A DNA stretch of 64,000 bases from Leptolyngbya sp. BC1307 (GTDB lineage Bacteria > Cyanobacteriota > Cyanobacteriia > Phormidesmidales > Phormidesmidaceae): contig NZ_NRTA01000010.1 of assembly GCF_002286735.1 (NCBI RefSeq), positions 62,001 to 126,000 of the forward strand. The letters run 5' to 3'. The notes beneath the pieces are model-generated. The model was given only the letters and a program-made list of their open reading frames with translations, did not search any database and had not been told where the DNA came from. This document shows, piece after piece, positions 46,998 to 58,314 of the stretch (position 1 is the stretch's first letter; each line of letters starts with the position of its first letter). Position numbers and translations under genes: made by a program.

Positions 46998-47203
46998 GTC
47001 GCTCGCTCAGATGGCCAGAATGCAGCAAAGCTGTCTAAAGCTTTAGGTCACTTATCTATTAAACAAGCAGTATAGGAGAAATCGTAGCAGACATATTTTG
47101 GCGCATCACGCTATTTGCGAAAATCACTCGCGCACTACCGCTGTTGAGCGGCGGTTATCTGGCAGTTTTCCGGGATAATCGCTGTCTGTTTAAAGCCACC
47201 AAC

Positions 47204-47238
47204 GGGCGAAGAGATTCAAGTAAGCTTTCTCTTCACCC
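47204..47238 (-). terminator. Hairpin downstream of pgm
   Basis: GGGCGAAGAGA (47204-47214) with TCTCTTCACCC (47228-47238): a 12-bp stem (with C47203-G47239) and one C-A mismatch, 13-base loop, 33 bases past the pgm stop. No T-run follows in the leftward direction, so it is a weak terminator or a 3' stabiliser. Confidence 0.4.
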
Positions 47239-47270
47239 GGTTAAAAAAACGTCGATTCTAAGCAGTTGCT

Positions 47271-48956
<1,686 letters not shown>

Positions 48957-49028
48957 CTATGATCTCATATTGCCGTATCTGCACTCTAAGACGAATGGGA
49001 GATTTCTCTCAGTATTCTACGTGACCTC

Positions 49029-49859
49029 CTAATCTGCGATCGCCCGTAATACCTTTACCGGGTCGCCGATGCGCAAAGTAACGCCCGAGTTGCCCTGTTG
49101 AATGCAGTTTTGGCCAAACCAGATACCTCTGTCCCAGGCGCGGTAGGTAGCCAGAGTTTGACTGGGTTCTGAGGTGCGATGCCCGGTTTGCAAATCTACA
49201 TTGGGAATCGAGCAGCGGGAACACAGCTTCGGCAAGTCAAACACCGCCTCGCCCATCTGTATCTGCTGCCAGCTGTCTTCAGCGTGAGGCGCAATGTCGC
49301 CTTTAATCACCAAGTTGGGCCGAAAGCGGCTCATCGGAACCAGTGACTTTCGCTGCTCTGATAGTTTGCGATTCAGCCCTGCTAGAGACGCTTCAGAAAT
49401 GAGCAAGTAAGGGTAGGCGTCGGCAAAGCTGACCAAATTTTCGCTGCCAAATTTGCCGTGATCGGTGGGCCTGTGTGAACTGTCGGGCATGTACACGAGC
49501 TGGCAGTCGATACCGATGAACTGGGTGAACCATTGTTTGGTTTTTGGGGGAAGGGCGATCGCCTCACAGCCGTCTCCCCACACTTTTACCTTCACTCGCT
49601 CCGATGATTCTGCCGTCAGCGGCACCGATAGGTCGGGCATGCCGGGCGCGGTAATTTGTAATTGATCGGCGATCGCTACCCCAATCAGCGCCATGCGCGG
49701 AAACCGCCGCTGAGTGATGAACTTACCCTGATCGTCTACCACCATCCATCGCCGGTCATATTGCAACCCGCGCGGCGTCATTTGCGCCTCATTCACAGCA
49801 ATCCCGGCTGCCGACTTGATCGGATACACAGACAGGCCGCTTAACGTCAGGGCCATCAT
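49029..49859 (-). CDS. MOSC domain protein (mARC-like)
   Basis: 276 residues. N-terminal beta-barrel MOSC_N (LSGLSVYPIKSAAGIAVNEAQ) and C-terminal MOSC domain with RFRPNLVIKGD and LPKLCSRCSIPNVDLQTG, where a Cys would bind molybdenum cofactor. Similar to the mitochondrial amidoxime-reducing component and to YcbX of E. coli. Likely reduces N-hydroxylated compounds, inferred from family. Confidence 0.88.
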   Translation of the reverse strand: MMALTLSGLSVYPIKSAAGIAVNEAQMTPRGLQYDRRWMVVDDQGKFITQRRFPRMALIGVAIADQLQITAPGMPDLSVPLTAESSERVKVKVWGDGCEAIALPPKTKQWFTQFIGIDCQLVYMPDSSHRPTDHGKFGSENLVSFADAYPYLLISEASLAGLNRKLSEQRKSLVPMSRFRPNLVIKGDIAPHAEDSWQQIQMGEAVFDLPKLCSRCSIPNVDLQTGHRTSEPSQTLATYRAWDRGIWFGQNCIQQGNSGVTLRIGDPVKVLRAIAD

Positions 49860-50063
49860 GGCAGGATTCCTTATAGAGGGTCTCAGGATCTGTTTTTCAA
49901 CCTGACATCACATTCTAGACCTGTACCCGTTGAATACTGGGCGGATTGGTAAAAAATTCAAACGGGATATCATGCAAAATGAGGACTCACTCTAGCTTAA
50001 GAAGTTTCAAAGGGAGACAAGTTAAAGAGCCTATAGTGAGGAAGCTACTTTCTCCTCGTATAC

Positions 50064-50756
50064 ATGTCCTCTCGACTCAAAATTGTTGCGCCTGAAACCG
50101 TTCAACACGTGGCTGAACTCAGCGAGTTCAATGCCTCCTACATTGTACTAATGGCTACCGCTGGGGTGCTGTCAGCGATCGCCCTACTGACTAATTCTGT
50201 GCCGGTACTGATTGGTTCGATGGTGATTGCGCCAGCGCTTCCCCCTCTAGCCCTCATTTCATTTTCTGTTGTAAACCGTCAGCCGAGGCTAGCACTTGAA
50301 GGGACGATTTCTGCCATTCTGGGCTTGAGCATTGCGATGGCTGCAGCGCTAGTCATTACCTGGCTGCTAAACGTTACTGACGTTCTACCTGAAGAGACTA
50401 GCCTGCTCAATAAAGCACTGCTACAGGAGCGAGTCAGTCCTGGTTGGTATAGCGTCGTCACTGCAATTGCTGCGGGCATTGCCGGAATGGTGGCGCTGAC
50501 TGAGCGTAAAACCGATACGCTGGTAGGCGTGGTTGCTGCTCTGGCACTGGTCCCGGCTGGAGTAGCCGGTGCGATCGCGTTTCTCTCTCACGACCCTATT
50601 CGCGGATGGGGCGGCATTGCGCTCCTCGGCATAAATGTCACTTTGATTGTGGCGTCAGGCGTTGCAACCCTGTTGCTGTTTTATTCGAGTGTTCAGACAG
50701 ATATAGCTGGAAGTGAAAAATCAGGGCTCTTCGGGAATTCCCGTGGTGGGCACTAG
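50064..50756 (+). CDS. DUF389-type membrane protein, 3' end replaced by IS sequence
   Basis: 230 residues, about six membrane helices. The DUF389-like core is intact: SYIVLMATAGVLSAIALLTNSVPVLIGSMVIAPALPPL in pieces, ALALVPAGVAGAI and GINVTLIVASGVATLLLFY. The last about 10 codons (GLFGNSRGGH) lie in what looks like the terminal repeat of an ISL3-type element (GGCTCTTCGGGAATTCCC at 50725), so the native C-terminal tail has been lost. May still fold. Function of the family unknown. Confidence 0.75.
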   Translation: MSSRLKIVAPETVQHVAELSEFNASYIVLMATAGVLSAIALLTNSVPVLIGSMVIAPALPPLALISFSVVNRQPRLALEGTISAILGLSIAMAAALVITWLLNVTDVLPEETSLLNKALLQERVSPGWYSVVTAIAAGIAGMVALTERKTDTLVGVVAALALVPAGVAGAIAFLSHDPIRGWGGIALLGINVTLIVASGVATLLLFYSSVQTDIAGSEKSGLFGNSRGGH

Positions 50757-51116
50757 ATGTAGCGTTCAGGCAAAGCCGAATAACTCAAAGCCCTTGGTGT
50801 CGAGTGTGAGCCGTTGAAAAAGTCGGTCTACATCAAAGATGCCGTAGCATCGACGCTTGAGCACCTTCACCCGATTGTTAAATCCCTCAACGAATCCACT
50901 GGTCAATCGTTCAAGAAAGTAGTTGGTGATTGGGTCGAGCCGAGTTTCAATCGTGCCTAGGAAAGTGCCAAATGCCTCTATCCCACTCTTGCGCACCCGC
51001 TTACACCAGGCCCGAATGGCGCACTTTGCTCCCGGCTTGGTGTAAGCCTGCTCAAAGATCCCGGTCAGTTCCTCTCGCAGGGTATAGGCTTGTTCGAGTT
51101 TGGGTGAAAAAGCGTA
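50725..51116 (-). mobile_element. ISL3-family transposase remnant
   Basis: Leftward frame, open from 51116 to 50766, coding about 116 residues of an ISL3 (IS204/IS1001/IS1096/IS1165) transposase C-terminus: LEQAYTLREELTGIFEQAY, AIRAWCKRVRKSGIEAFG, then RLTSGFVEGFNNRVKVLKRRCYG with the last catalytic Glu. The N-terminal two-thirds and the other terminal repeat are absent. The right end GGCTCTTCGGGAATTCCCG fits ISL3 terminal repeats. The remnant lies between DUF389 and the GAF/kinase gene. Confidence 0.8.
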
Positions 51117-51130
51117 TTAGGCATCTTCAC

Positions 51131-52618
51131 CTACTTAAACGATTCCAAAGCCGGTAGGCTGATGATGTAGCGATAGCCAGTAGGCGCAGATCCTTGAACA
51201 AATGTCTCCCCACCATGCATTTTGGTTAAGTGCCGACTGAGTAAAAGGCCCAACTCTTGACGAGACACATCTGCTTTTTTGACAGTGGCCGGTGCTTCGC
51301 AGACATCTGCTGTCTCGTTTGATAACGCACTGTCTGCAAATCCTTCGTCTGCGGTGACATAAGTCATTTTAGAAGCTGCTGGCGGGCGGGCTAGCGGCGT
51401 GAGAAAGTTACCTTGCTCCCAGGCCATGATTGCCTGAGGCAGATCCTCACCTAGCCAGGGATTCGAAACCCAAAAAGCAATATTGATACTGTCTTCTTTG
51501 CGAGAGACATGCATGCGAACAGTACTGCCGGCAGTAGACATTTCAGCCAAACTTGAAACCAGATGATAGATTAGCTGCTTGACTATCCGCTTATCTAAAT
51601 TCCAGATACGAGAACCGGGCTCTACTGTGTGTTTGAGCTTCAGGTCTTGCTTGCTTGCTTGCTCTTCAAGTGAAGCCAGTACCTGCTGAATAAGCATTTC
51701 AATGTCTACAGCAGTCAAAACCAGCTGATAGCTATCTTCGTTGAGATTGCCAATCTCAACAATTTCATCGACTATGCTGAGCAGCTGTTGACTACTGCTC
51801 AGAACAATTTTGGTATATTCTCGCTGCTTTTCGCTCAGAGGGCCATAGATTTCCCGGCTGAGCATATTGGCCATACCAGCGATAGAAGTCAACGGATTGT
51901 GCAGATCTTGCGTGAGCTGAATCACCAAGTCAGAGCGAACGCGACTGATCTTTGAGAGTAGCGATTTTTCTAGGGCGTTAGCGGCTGTGTGCGAAGGAGA
52001 AGCAACTTTTGCCAGGGCCGTAAGCGCCTGTTGCTTTTCAAACTCGCTCATGCTCCAGCGAGCGCTTAGCTCCAAAAGGGCAATCTCTTGTGGAGTAAAC
52101 CGATGGGGGAGTAGATCCATCACGGACAGCGTGCCGATGCAGCAGCCTTCAGTCGTTACTAGCGGCACTCCTAGATAAGACTGAAGGCCGTACTGCTGAA
52201 CCAGCAAACTGCGGGAGAAGGCAGGGTGGGCTGTGGCATCTTCTAGGGCAAAAACTTTGCCACTGTCGATCACTTGGGTACAGAAAGACTCTGATCGGGG
52301 AAGACGTCGGGTGGCAGCAAGCTGGTTCATCAGCCCGAGGCTGGAAAGCCCGACAACGGATTTGAAGCGCTGCATTTCGGCATCGACGACGCTGAGTATG
52401 CAAATGGGCATGGCCAGCAGCCGGGAGATGCTCTGAGTCGCTTCGTCAAAGATCGGGATCGCAGCGTTGCCTAGTAAATTGAGGCGAATTAAGGCTCGGG
52501 TGCGATTGTGATCGCGCTGCTCGGGCGAAGGACCTTCTAAGAGACAAGAGAGCCTCACGGGGATGGCTTTGTCGCCAGCTGAGGTCTGATCTGTGATTTT
52601 AGAAGTACCGTAAGTCAT
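51131..52618 (-). CDS. GAF domain and histidine-kinase-like protein with degenerate ATPase domain
   Basis: 495 residues. GAF domain about 55-195 (FDEATQSISRLLAMPICILSVVD, LGVPLVTTEGCCIGTLSV). HisKA-like segment about 225-300 with LTQDLHNPLTSIAGM and a candidate His240. The GHKL half (300-495) is poor: N box is YHLVSSLAEMS without the usual Asn, and the G1 and G2 boxes are not recognisable. It may bind a partner or act as a receiver of signals without catalysis. An ISL3 remnant ends 14 bases downstream. Confidence 0.8.
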   Translation of the reverse strand: MTYGTSKITDQTSAGDKAIPVRLSCLLEGPSPEQRDHNRTRALIRLNLLGNAAIPIFDEATQSISRLLAMPICILSVVDAEMQRFKSVVGLSSLGLMNQLAATRRLPRSESFCTQVIDSGKVFALEDATAHPAFSRSLLVQQYGLQSYLGVPLVTTEGCCIGTLSVMDLLPHRFTPQEIALLELSARWSMSEFEKQQALTALAKVASPSHTAANALEKSLLSKISRVRSDLVIQLTQDLHNPLTSIAGMANMLSREIYGPLSEKQREYTKIVLSSSQQLLSIVDEIVEIGNLNEDSYQLVLTAVDIEMLIQQVLASLEEQASKQDLKLKHTVEPGSRIWNLDKRIVKQLIYHLVSSLAEMSTAGSTVRMHVSRKEDSINIAFWVSNPWLGEDLPQAIMAWEQGNFLTPLARPPAASKMTYVTADEGFADSALSNETADVCEAPATVKKADVSRQELGLLLSRHLTKMHGGETFVQGSAPTGYRYIISLPALESFK

Positions 52619-52870
52619 GCGCTGCGCACTGAATAGGGATATAAGCTGAATTCAGCATTCCCGGAGGCTCTAAAGAGATAAACCCGTAGCTTTACAGAAT
52701 CTGCCAGGACAAAGGCTCTACCGCCTGTTCTCAGAGTGGCTGACGCCTCTCACCTATCGGTAAAAACATAGAGTAGACTGATGGTGCGAACTGACCAATC
52801 AGCCCGGCGCAAACTGACTGGGCCATGTAACGCAACTTTAATAAAGTACGTTTTAGAACACGTCCAGCTT

Positions 52871-54847
52871 ATGCAAACTGCTATCCCAATTGGCACCCTG
52901 CTTCAAAATCACTACAGAATTGTTCAGTTGCTAGGTCAGGGCGGATTTGGTCGGACCTACTTAGCAGAAGATCAGGGTCGATTTAATGAGCGCTGTGCCA
53001 TTAAAGAATTTGTGCCGCTGCAGGGAGAAGATCGCTTTTCGGACAAGGCGACTCAGCTTTTTCAGCGGGAGGCGTCGGTGCTGTACCAGATTATTCACCC
53101 GCAGATTCCTAAGTTTCGAGCGACCTTTGAAGAAGAAGAACGGCTGTTTTTAGTGCAGGACTATGTAGAGGGGCCAACCTACCACGCAGTATTAGATCAG
53201 CGGCGACAGCAGGGGCGAGCCTTTTCAGAAACTGAAGTCAGGCAGTTTTTGCAGCAGATGCTGCCGGTGCTAGCGCATATTCATGCCAAAGGAATTATTC
53301 ACCGAGACGTGAGCCCGGACAATATCATTTTGCGCCAGCAGGACAGACTGCCAGTGCTGATTGATTTTGGTGTGGTCAAAGAAGTGGTGACGCGGATGCA
53401 TCTAGATGGCACATCACCACAGGCGACGACGGTAGGAAAGGCAGGCTACGCGCCCAGTGAGCAAATGCAGACTGGCAGAGCCTATCCCAGCAGCGACCTG
53501 TATGCGCTAGCAGTGACGGCCATTGTGCTGCTGACTGGCAAAGAGCCGCAGAGCCTATTCGACGATGTGAATGCGGCTTGGCGATGGCAGGATGAAGTGA
53601 CCGTTAGCCCGGAGCTAGCCCAAGTATTGAACAAAGCGCTGAGCTACAGGCCGGGCGATCGCTTTCAGTCAGTCAGCCAGATGGCCCAGGCGCTACAGTC
53701 TAGTCGTCTCAGCGGTGCTACCGCTACAGGTGCAACGCCACCCCTCCTGGCAGGCCCGCCGGCTTCGCAGATGAAAACAGTGGCGGTAGGTCGCCCTAAT
53801 CCGGAGCTGCGATCGCCCAGTTCTACCAACTATCGGCCCGGCCAACCGGGTAACCCCACCGTTAGCCGACCGACAACGATGCGTCAGCCCAACACCCGGC
53901 TGGCAATGCCCTCTGAGCAAGATCGCCCGTCGATGTTAGAAAATCCGCTGGCGGTGGGGGCGTTAGCAATCGGGTTGGCGGCGATCGCTGGCTTTGGCGG
54001 TTGGGCAGTCGTCCAGTCTTTAGACGCAGGTAGCACCCCGACCCCGACGATCACGTCGCTGCCGCCTTTGGAGAGCCCAACGCCCACGCCGACCCAGGCT
54101 GCCCCCGACCCAGTGGAGTATGAGCAGCCACCGCTGAACTTAGAACCCGGAGTCACTAAGACTGTTGAAGGGAATCTGCGCGGTGGCGACAAGGTAAACT
54201 ACCCGCTAACCGGTCAGGCGGGACAAACGCTAACAGCCGCGCTAGAAGGTGAAGGGGTGCTGCTCAGCGTGCTCGGGCCAGATGGTAACCCTGTCGGTCG
54301 CCGGGCTGACCGCGTACCTAGCTGGGAAGGAGAACTCAAAACAGACGGCGAATATCGGGTGCAGCTCAGTCCGGTGCGCGGTGTTGCCAGCAGCGACTAT
54401 CGACTGAATATTAATTTGAGCCCACTGCCCGAACCGGCAGACCCAGACGGGGGCGAGGCCGAAACCCCGGATAACGGCGGCGGTCAGGGCACTCCTACCA
54501 CACCTAAACCGCCCGTACAGCCGGATGTTCAGTCTCAGCGAGTGTCTTTTCCTAGCGGCTCGGATGGGGTGCTAGTTGCTAATGGCGTTAGGCCGGGTCA
54601 GGTACGCCGCTATGTGGTTAACGCTAGAGAAGGTCAGATTTTGACGGCGCGAATCACTGATTCGCAAGGGCCGGTCGTTTTTGATGTGCTGATGCCCGGC
54701 GGTGAGATGATGGCTGATGCTAGCGGCATTGTGTTCTGGCAGAGCTTTTTGCCTGTTGGCGGTGACTATGCGATTGACGTAACGTCTAGCCAGGCTGCAG
54801 AGTTTACGCTGGAGATTCGGGCGAGTGACCAGGTGCCAGCAGAGTGA
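52871..54847 (+). CDS. Eukaryotic-type Ser/Thr protein kinase with C-terminal beta domains
   Basis: 658 residues from the ATG at 52871 (frame open to 52781). Kinase domain 13-290: glycine loop GQGGFG at 22-27, Lys45, HRDVSPDN at 144-151, DFG at 165-167, all present. Pro/Thr-rich linker, one membrane helix (ALAIGLAAIAGFGGWAVVQSL), a Pro/Thr spacer, and two beta domains resembling PPC (about 420-530 and 560-655). Kinase inside, beta domains outside: a likely sensor of wall or extracellular signal, inferred. Confidence 0.9.
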   Translation: MQTAIPIGTLLQNHYRIVQLLGQGGFGRTYLAEDQGRFNERCAIKEFVPLQGEDRFSDKATQLFQREASVLYQIIHPQIPKFRATFEEEERLFLVQDYVEGPTYHAVLDQRRQQGRAFSETEVRQFLQQMLPVLAHIHAKGIIHRDVSPDNIILRQQDRLPVLIDFGVVKEVVTRMHLDGTSPQATTVGKAGYAPSEQMQTGRAYPSSDLYALAVTAIVLLTGKEPQSLFDDVNAAWRWQDEVTVSPELAQVLNKALSYRPGDRFQSVSQMAQALQSSRLSGATATGATPPLLAGPPASQMKTVAVGRPNPELRSPSSTNYRPGQPGNPTVSRPTTMRQPNTRLAMPSEQDRPSMLENPLAVGALAIGLAAIAGFGGWAVVQSLDAGSTPTPTITSLPPLESPTPTPTQAAPDPVEYEQPPLNLEPGVTKTVEGNLRGGDKVNYPLTGQAGQTLTAALEGEGVLLSVLGPDGNPVGRRADRVPSWEGELKTDGEYRVQLSPVRGVASSDYRLNINLSPLPEPADPDGGEAETPDNGGGQGTPTTPKPPVQPDVQSQRVSFPSGSDGVLVANGVRPGQVRRYVVNAREGQILTARITDSQGPVVFDVLMPGGEMMADASGIVFWQSFLPVGGDYAIDVTSSQAAEFTLEIRASDQVPAE

Positions 54848-54887
54848 GGCTACAGGCGATTGGAATGGAATATAGAGGAGAGTTAGC

Positions 54888-55580
54888 TTGGCGGCGTTGC
54901 TGATCACCGGAACCGATACAGACAGTGGTAAGACGGTGCTGACCTCAGCGCTGGTGGCCTACTGGCAGCGATACTGCTGGGCCTATCGCTTGGGGGTATG
55001 TAAGCCAGTGCAGTCAGGGACGGGCGATCGCGAACTCTACAGCCGCCTGTTTGACCTGGATCAAACGCCCGAGCAAATTAATCCGCTGTGGTACAAAACG
55101 CCGATTGCCCCACCGCTAGCTGCGGCGATAGAGGGTAAGCGCGTCGATCTGGCTAAAGCCTGGCAGGTGTTCTCTCAGCTAGAGGCCGAGCGCGACTGGG
55201 TACTGGTAGAAGGGGCAGGCGGGCTCGGATCGCCCATGACTGCAGAGCTGACGGTGGCAGAGGTCGCGCACCAGTGGCGATTGCCAGCGGTGCTGGTGGT
55301 GCCCGTGAGATTAGGGGCGATCGCAGCGGCGGTGGCCAATGTGGCCCTTGCAGAGCAGAAAAAAGTAAAGCTGCGCGGAATCGTGCTGAACTGCACCCGG
55401 CCCTGCCCGCCGGCTCAAATTGAGCACTGGGCTCCGGCCTGGATGATCGAGTCGCTCACTCGGGTGCCTGTAATCGGGACACTGCCCTACCTCAGCCAAA
55501 CTAAAGATCCAGAAGTACTGGCGGCGGCGGCGGCTAAACTCGACCTGGAGCAGCTGATGCCAGCGGCTTTTTGGGCATAA
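54888..55580 (+). CDS. bioD: Dethiobiotin synthase
   Basis: 230 residues. P-loop variant ITGTDTDSGKT, KPVQSG, VEGAGGLGSPMT with the magnesium ligand, and LRGIVLNCT. ATP-dependent carboxylation of DAPA in biotin synthesis. Start is TTG at 54888 with GAGGAGAG upstream; there is no ATG in a suitable position. Confidence 0.92.
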   Translation: MAALLITGTDTDSGKTVLTSALVAYWQRYCWAYRLGVCKPVQSGTGDRELYSRLFDLDQTPEQINPLWYKTPIAPPLAAAIEGKRVDLAKAWQVFSQLEAERDWVLVEGAGGLGSPMTAELTVAEVAHQWRLPAVLVVPVRLGAIAAAVANVALAEQKKVKLRGIVLNCTRPCPPAQIEHWAPAWMIESLTRVPVIGTLPYLSQTKDPEVLAAAAAKLDLEQLMPAAFWA

Positions 55581-55699
55581 AGTCATTTGCATCCGAGCAG
55601 AAGTGCTGATTAGACTAGATTGACAGTCAGGCTAAAAAAAATCTGTCAAGATAGGAGAACTGCCGAAAGGATTGTTCAAAGAATTGCCCACAGGAAACT

Positions 55700-56935
55700 A
55701 TGCAGACGCTCTCTCGCCCGCTTACTCAAGACTTTTCAGCGCTGCGGCCTGAGATTCGCGCTTTGCAGAGCGAGCTGGTCAATTGGCGGCGACAGCTGCA
55801 TCAGCGGCCCGAGCTGGGCTTCCAGGAGGAGATCACGGCTCGGTTTATTAGCGATCGCCTTCAGTCCTGGGGCATTCAGCATCAGAGCGGAGTGGCGAAG
55901 ACGGGGCTGGTGGCGGTGATCGAGGGGCAAGGAAGCCGAGGGGCAGAAGATCACGTACCGGTTTTGGCGATTCGCGCGGATATGGACGGGCTACCGGTAC
56001 AGGAGCGCAATGAGGTGCCCTACTGCTCTGTTCATGCGGGTAAAATGCACGCTTGCGGTCACGATGGGCATGTGGCGATCGCGCTGGGCACCGCAAAGTA
56101 CCTCAGCGAACATCGCCATCAGTTTGCGGGCACGGTGAAAATTTTGTTTCAGCCAGCCGAAGAGGGTCCCGGGGGCGCTCAGCCAATGATCGACGCCGGG
56201 GCGCTGACTGACCCAGCGGTCGATGCCATGGTGGGTCTACACCTGTGGAATAACTTGCCGCTGGGCACACTAGGCGTTTGCAGCGGGCCGATGATGGCCG
56301 CAACCGAATTTTTTCACTGCACTATTCAGGGCAAAGGCGGTCACGGGGCGATTCCGCAGCAGACGGTAGATGCGGTGGTGGTTGGCGCTCAGGTGGTCAA
56401 TGCGCTGCAAACAGTGGTGTCTCGCAATATCGATCCGCTCAAGGCGGCGGTGGTTTCTATCGGCGAATTTAGAGCGGGCACGGCGGTGAATGTGATTGCT
56501 GACAGTGCGTTTTTGAGCGGGACGGTGCGCTACTTTGACCCTGATTATGGTGAGCTGATTCCCGAGCGCCTGGAGCAGATTATCGCGGGAGTTTGCGCGG
56601 CCCACGGCGCGACCTACGATTTGGACTACCAAAAGCTTTATCCGCCAGTGATCAACGATCAGGTGATCGCCGATCTGGTGCGGTCAGTAGCGCTATCGGT
56701 TGTCGAGACGCCGGTAGGTGTGGTTCCTGAATGCCAGACGATGGGCGGCGAAGATGTGTCTTTCTTTTTGCAGGCGGTGCCAGGCTGCTATTTTTTCTTG
56801 GGCTCGGCAAATGCCGCTAAAGGGCTAGACTATCCGCACCATCACCCTCGCTTTGACTTTGATGAGACGGCTCTGAGCGTAGGGGTAGAGACCTTTGTGC
56901 GCATCGTCGAGAAGTTTTGTCCGATAGCAGCGTAA
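55700..56935 (+). CDS. M20 family amidohydrolase
   Basis: 411 residues. Metal-binding HACGHDGHVAIALG and PAEEGPGGAQPMIDAG, dimerisation lid starting QGKGGHGAIPQQ, and late HHHPRFDFDE. Belongs with hippurate/IAA-amino acid hydrolases, which release acids from N-acyl amino acids. Substrate unknown. Confidence 0.9.
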   Translation: MQTLSRPLTQDFSALRPEIRALQSELVNWRRQLHQRPELGFQEEITARFISDRLQSWGIQHQSGVAKTGLVAVIEGQGSRGAEDHVPVLAIRADMDGLPVQERNEVPYCSVHAGKMHACGHDGHVAIALGTAKYLSEHRHQFAGTVKILFQPAEEGPGGAQPMIDAGALTDPAVDAMVGLHLWNNLPLGTLGVCSGPMMAATEFFHCTIQGKGGHGAIPQQTVDAVVVGAQVVNALQTVVSRNIDPLKAAVVSIGEFRAGTAVNVIADSAFLSGTVRYFDPDYGELIPERLEQIIAGVCAAHGATYDLDYQKLYPPVINDQVIADLVRSVALSVVETPVGVVPECQTMGGEDVSFFLQAVPGCYFFLGSANAAKGLDYPHHHPRFDFDETALSVGVETFVRIVEKFCPIAA

Positions 56936-56960
56936 GGTAGCGGTGTAGCTAAGCAGATCT

Positions 56961-58040
56961 ATGATGAGTGCTCCTGACCCGGCGGGTGATACGGATACAT
57001 TGGATGCGGCGACCCGGACGGCGGTGCTAGAAGCGGTGATCGACCAGCTGAATGAGTATGCTTTTCCGGCAGTGGCCAGTAAGATTCAGCAGGATATGCG
57101 CGATCGCCTCGCTGAAGGCTATCAGGATATCAACAGCGGCCCGCAGCTAGCGCAAACCCTAACCGCCCAGCTACAGGCCCTCAGCGGCGATCAGCACTTA
57201 AAGGTGTGTTATAGCCCAGCAGTGCTGCCCAATCTCTCCCCGCAAACTGAAATACCGCCTGAAGAACTCGCCCATCAGCGTCGCTTGAGCGAACTGCGAA
57301 ACTTTGACTTTAACCGGGTAGAGCGACTGCGCGGCAATGTGGGCTACTTGGAGCTGTTTAGCTTTGAGCCGCCCGAATTTGCCGGTGAGACCGCCGCTGC
57401 CGCGATGCGGTTTTTGGCCCATACCAGCGCGCTGATTATTGACCTGCGCCACAACCGGGGCGGCTCGGCTAGCATGGTGGCGCTGCTGACTAGCTATCTG
57501 CTGCCTGCCTATCCGGCTGTGCATTTAACCGATCTGTATTGGGCCAAAGCCGATCAAACGCAGCAGTCTTGGACGCTGCCCTACCTGCCTGGCACACGCT
57601 ATCTCGATCGGCCAGTGTATGTGCTGATTGGCCCGGAGACCTTTTCTGCGGCTGAAGAATTTGCCTACAACCTCAAACATCTCAAGCGGGCGGTGATTGT
57701 GGGCGAGACGACCGCAGGTGGGGCCAATCCGGGGTCAGGCTTTCGCTTGCACGATCACTTTTGGATGTTTATTCCCACGGGGCAGGCAATTAGTCTGGTC
57801 TCTGGCGAAAACTGGGAAGGAAGCGGGGTGCCGCCAGACTTCAAGGTGCCTGTAGAGCTCGCTTTAAAGACCGGACAGCTACTGGCCTTTAGGAAACTGT
57901 TGCGAGATGCCGAAGGACCGTTTGCAAAAACTTTAGAAAGCAGTCTGCGGCGGGAGCTAGAGGATTCACTCACCCTGATAGAAGCTGAACTAGACCGAAT
58001 GCAGCAGGATTTGGTCAGTAACTTAGGAAAAATTCGCTAG
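56961..58040 (+). CDS. S41 family peptidase (IRBP/tricorn-like)
   Basis: 359 residues. N-terminal helical part, then RGNVGYLELFSF and the catalytic half: ALIIDLRHNRGGSASMVALL, IGPETFSAAEEFAYNLKHL with the serine in FSAAEEF, VGETTAGGANPG. No PDZ domain or signal peptide, unlike CtpA at 17756. Starts 25 bases past the amidohydrolase stop, probably one operon. The target is unknown. Confidence 0.87.
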   Translation: MMSAPDPAGDTDTLDAATRTAVLEAVIDQLNEYAFPAVASKIQQDMRDRLAEGYQDINSGPQLAQTLTAQLQALSGDQHLKVCYSPAVLPNLSPQTEIPPEELAHQRRLSELRNFDFNRVERLRGNVGYLELFSFEPPEFAGETAAAAMRFLAHTSALIIDLRHNRGGSASMVALLTSYLLPAYPAVHLTDLYWAKADQTQQSWTLPYLPGTRYLDRPVYVLIGPETFSAAEEFAYNLKHLKRAVIVGETTAGGANPGSGFRLHDHFWMFIPTGQAISLVSGENWEGSGVPPDFKVPVELALKTGQLLAFRKLLRDAEGPFAKTLESSLRRELEDSLTLIEAELDRMQQDLVSNLGKIR

Positions 58041-58074
58041 ACAGAAGATTGCGCCAGCAGGCTAGCGATCGCTA

Positions 58075-58314
58075 TTGATTGCACCTCTCCTACGTAAACT
58101 CAGCTATTGGCAAGCGAGACTAATTACAAAACGCTATGGATGGCAAGACGCTAGCGCGAATATAGAATACATAAGCTCTCAGCTGCTGACATTAGTGAGC
58201 CTGAGCGCATTGGGTTATGTTTTTGGTTATGTCTTCGTTCAAGGTAAGGTTTCATGGCTCCGCTTTCGACAACGCAATGCTCCACTCGGCAACCTTCGAT
58301 CTGGCGAGTGCTAA
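58075..58314 (+). CDS. Possible small membrane protein (doubtful)
   Basis: 79-codon frame with one hydrophobic segment (ISSQLLTLVSLSALGYVFGYVF), starting at a TTG and overlapping the next gene by 61 bases. Codon use is less GC-biased than neighbours. No RBS. It may be chance or a remnant. Confidence 0.2.
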   Translation: MIAPLLRKLSYWQARLITKRYGWQDASANIEYISSQLLTLVSLSALGYVFGYVFVQGKVSWLRFRQRNAPLGNLRSGEC

